Assembly (NCBI GenBank): GCA_003155705.1
Contig: PMEC01000232.1
Location: 7,002 to 13,064 of the forward strand
Origin: Bacteroidales bacterium
Lineage (GTDB): Bacteria; Bacteroidota; Bacteroidia; Bacteroidales; VadinHA17
Length of the DNA stretch: 6,063 bases
Direction: 5' to 3'
In this document: piece by piece, positions 4,696-6,063 of the stretch
Layout of the letters: each line of letters begins with the position of its first letter
How positions within the stretch are numbered: position 1 is the first letter of the stretch
The notes under the pieces: model-generated
What the model was told of the DNA's origin: nothing
Seen by the model: the letters and a program-made list of their open reading frames with translations, nothing else
Databases searched by the model: none
Position numbers and translations under genes: made by a program

Positions 4696-6009
4696 ATGAA
4701 AGAGAAAAAACGGTTATCAAGAAGAAGTTTCATCCAGACATCGGCTATGGGTGCTGCTGCTGCTGCATTCACAATACCTTCCATCATTCCATCAAGTGCT
4801 TTTGGTGCGAATGATAAAGTAAGGATTGCTGTACTGGGTGTAAATGGAAGGGGAAAAGACCACATCAAGGGATATGGTGGTATCCCCGATGTTTGCGAAA
4901 TTGTCTGTCTTTGTGATCCCGACCTTGTTGTTCTTGGACAAAGAGCAAAGGAGTTTGAAACCAGCTATGGCAGAAAAGTTAAACAGCAACAGGATCTTCG
5001 TAAAGTATTTGAAGATAAAGACATTGATGCAGTGAGTATTGCGACCCCTAATCACTGGCACTCCCTGGCAGCTATATGGGCAATGCAGGCCGGAAAAGAT
5101 GTCTATGTTGAGAAACCTGGTTCACATAATATTCGTGAAGGTAGAAAAATGGTTGAAGCTGCCACGAAATATCAACGCATTGTTCAGCATGGTGTTCAGC
5201 TTCGCAGTTCACTTGCAGTTCAGGAAGCTATCAAGCATCTGCGTGATGGTCTTATCGGCGATGTTTATATGGCTCGCGGGCTTGTATTCCGCTGGAGAGA
5301 TGACATTGGCAATAAAGGAACCGAACCGGTGCCACAAGGACTTGATTATGATCTTTGGACAGGTCCCGCTGAAATGAGGCCATTCTCACGTAACTATGTG
5401 CATTATAACTGGCACTGGAACTGGAATTATGGTAATGGCGATGTTGGAAACCAGGGAATCCATGAAACGGACCTCTGCATGTGGGGTCTGAATGTCGGCC
5501 TTCCTGAAAGGATTACAGCCGGCGGTGGCAAATTCCTTTTCAATGATGCAAAGGAAACTCCTGAAGTTCTCGCTTCAACATATTATTACCCAAAAGAGAA
5601 GAAGATTATCGAGTTTGAAGTCCGTCCCTGGATTACAAATAAAGAGAACGGTGCAGATGTTGGCAATATATTTTATGGAAGCAAAGGCTATCTGGTAGTT
5701 TACAATTATGACAGGTATGAAAGCTTCCTGGGAAGGAACAATGAACCGGGTCCAAATAAAAGAGCAGGTGGAGATCATTTCCTTAATTTCATCGAAGCTG
5801 TCAAGTCACGTGATAAATCCCATCTGAATGCGCCTGTTGAGACCGCTCACCTGGCTTCTGGTCTTGCACATCTTGGTAATATAGCTTATCGGACAGGCCG
5901 CACAATAAATTTTGATCCTGTTAAGGAGGAGATTATTGGCGATGCTGAAGCGTCTGCTTTGCTTACTCGTCCTCCACGCAAACCATTCGTAGTGCCGGAC
6001 AAAGTATAA
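4696..6009 (+). CDS. Tat-exported Gfo/Idh/MocA-family oxidoreductase
   Basis: This 437-residue protein is full length for the exported Bacteroidota group. The N-terminus has a twin-arginine signal, SRRSFIQ (8-14), then an Ala-rich hydrophobic stretch (17-35) with likely cleavage near AFG|A (37/38). The protein should therefore be exported folded, with its nucleotide bound. The Rossmann part has RIAVLGVNGRG (43-53) as the GxNGxG dinucleotide loop, D74 near the end of strand 2, TPNHWH (117-122) and VEKPG (138-142) with the family lysine K140. The C-terminal domain carries GDVGNQGIHETD (248-259) with H256 as the expected catalytic histidine, preceded by an aromatic-rich stretch YNWHWNWNYG (237-246) typical of this group. 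It probably oxidises or reduces a sugar or glycoside hydroxyl in the periplasm with tightly bound NAD(P); the substrate is unknown. It is transcribed divergently from the FAD operon, which suggests shared control from the 410-bp region between them. Two TAA stop codons are in tandem (6007-6012). Confidence 0.93.
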   Translation: MKEKKRLSRRSFIQTSAMGAAAAAFTIPSIIPSSAFGANDKVRIAVLGVNGRGKDHIKGYGGIPDVCEIVCLCDPDLVVLGQRAKEFETSYGRKVKQQQDLRKVFEDKDIDAVSIATPNHWHSLAAIWAMQAGKDVYVEKPGSHNIREGRKMVEAATKYQRIVQHGVQLRSSLAVQEAIKHLRDGLIGDVYMARGLVFRWRDDIGNKGTEPVPQGLDYDLWTGPAEMRPFSRNYVHYNWHWNWNYGNGDVGNQGIHETDLCMWGLNVGLPERITAGGGKFLFNDAKETPEVLASTYYYPKEKKIIEFEVRPWITNKENGADVGNIFYGSKGYLVVYNYDRYESFLGRNNEPGPNKRAGGDHFLNFIEAVKSRDKSHLNAPVETAHLASGLAHLGNIAYRTGRTINFDPVKEEIIGDAEASALLTRPPRKPFVVPDKV

Positions 6010-6033
6010 TAAATGTAAAAAATACACTTATTA
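6007..6033 (+). terminator. Weak AU-rich stem-loop after the Gfo/Idh gene
   Basis: Arms TAATAAATGT (6007-6016) and ACACTTATTA (6024-6033) pair at 9 of 10 positions around AAAAAAT. The structure begins in the stop codon. The stem is almost all A-U and no T-tract follows, so termination is only a possibility. Confidence 0.25.
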
Positions 6034-6063
6034 AAGATGGTGTCTCAAAAGTATTGATTTACC

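Noticed and set aside
4792..5061. 89-codon minus-strand frame opposite the Gfo/Idh gene
   Set aside because: It lies antisense to the conserved Rossmann domain and has no family features.
5039..5377. 112-codon plus-strand frame inside the Gfo/Idh gene
   Set aside because: It is an alternative frame of a gene whose family motifs continue uninterrupted through this stretch.

Overview
This window looks like a chromosomal segment of a Bacteroidota (Bacteroidetes) bacterium. The evidence is an AT-rich base composition with very AT-rich intergenic DNA, weak or absent Shine-Dalgarno sequences, candidate promoters resembling the Bacteroidota -33 TTTG / -7 TAnnTTTG type, and repeats built on CCCCCTT(C/T)GAAGGGGG. 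Genus or species cannot be fixed from the sequence alone.

Layout, left to right. A truncated gene enters from the left edge on the minus strand; only its start and a clean signal peptide are visible (1-81). Next is a small minus-strand DUF559/Vsr-like endonuclease gene (155-544), enclosed almost exactly by two inverted copies of a 29-bp G/C-block repeat (138-166 and 557-585). An extra long hairpin lies just outside the right copy (587-624). Then come three tightly spaced minus-strand genes, read from right to left: an exported FAD-dependent oxidoreductase lipoprotein (2582-4285), a lipoprotein with a PHP/amidohydrolase-like metal-binding HxH motif (1753-2550), and an exported TIM-barrel glycoside-hydrolase-like protein (658-1743). 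A 410-bp intergenic region (4286-4695) full of palindromes and repeats separates this operon from a divergent Tat-exported Gfo/Idh/MocA-family oxidoreductase (4696-6009).

How the genes may work together. All four complete metabolic genes carry export signals, two of them lipoboxes and one a twin-arginine motif. Two are redox enzymes of families that act on polyols, sugars or glycosides, and two look like hydrolases. The most economical reading is a small extracytoplasmic carbohydrate- or glycoside-processing locus, perhaps oxidising a sugar ring before cleavage as in the known Bacteroidota 3-keto-glycoside route. No substrate can be named from the sequence, and no SusC/SusD pair, transporter or regulator is present.

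The two points most worth following up are the inverted-repeat-bounded DUF559 cassette, which looks like an inserted unit between genes of the same orientation, and the unusual FAD enzyme / HxH hydrolase / GH-like trio with overlapping palindromes in its upstream region.
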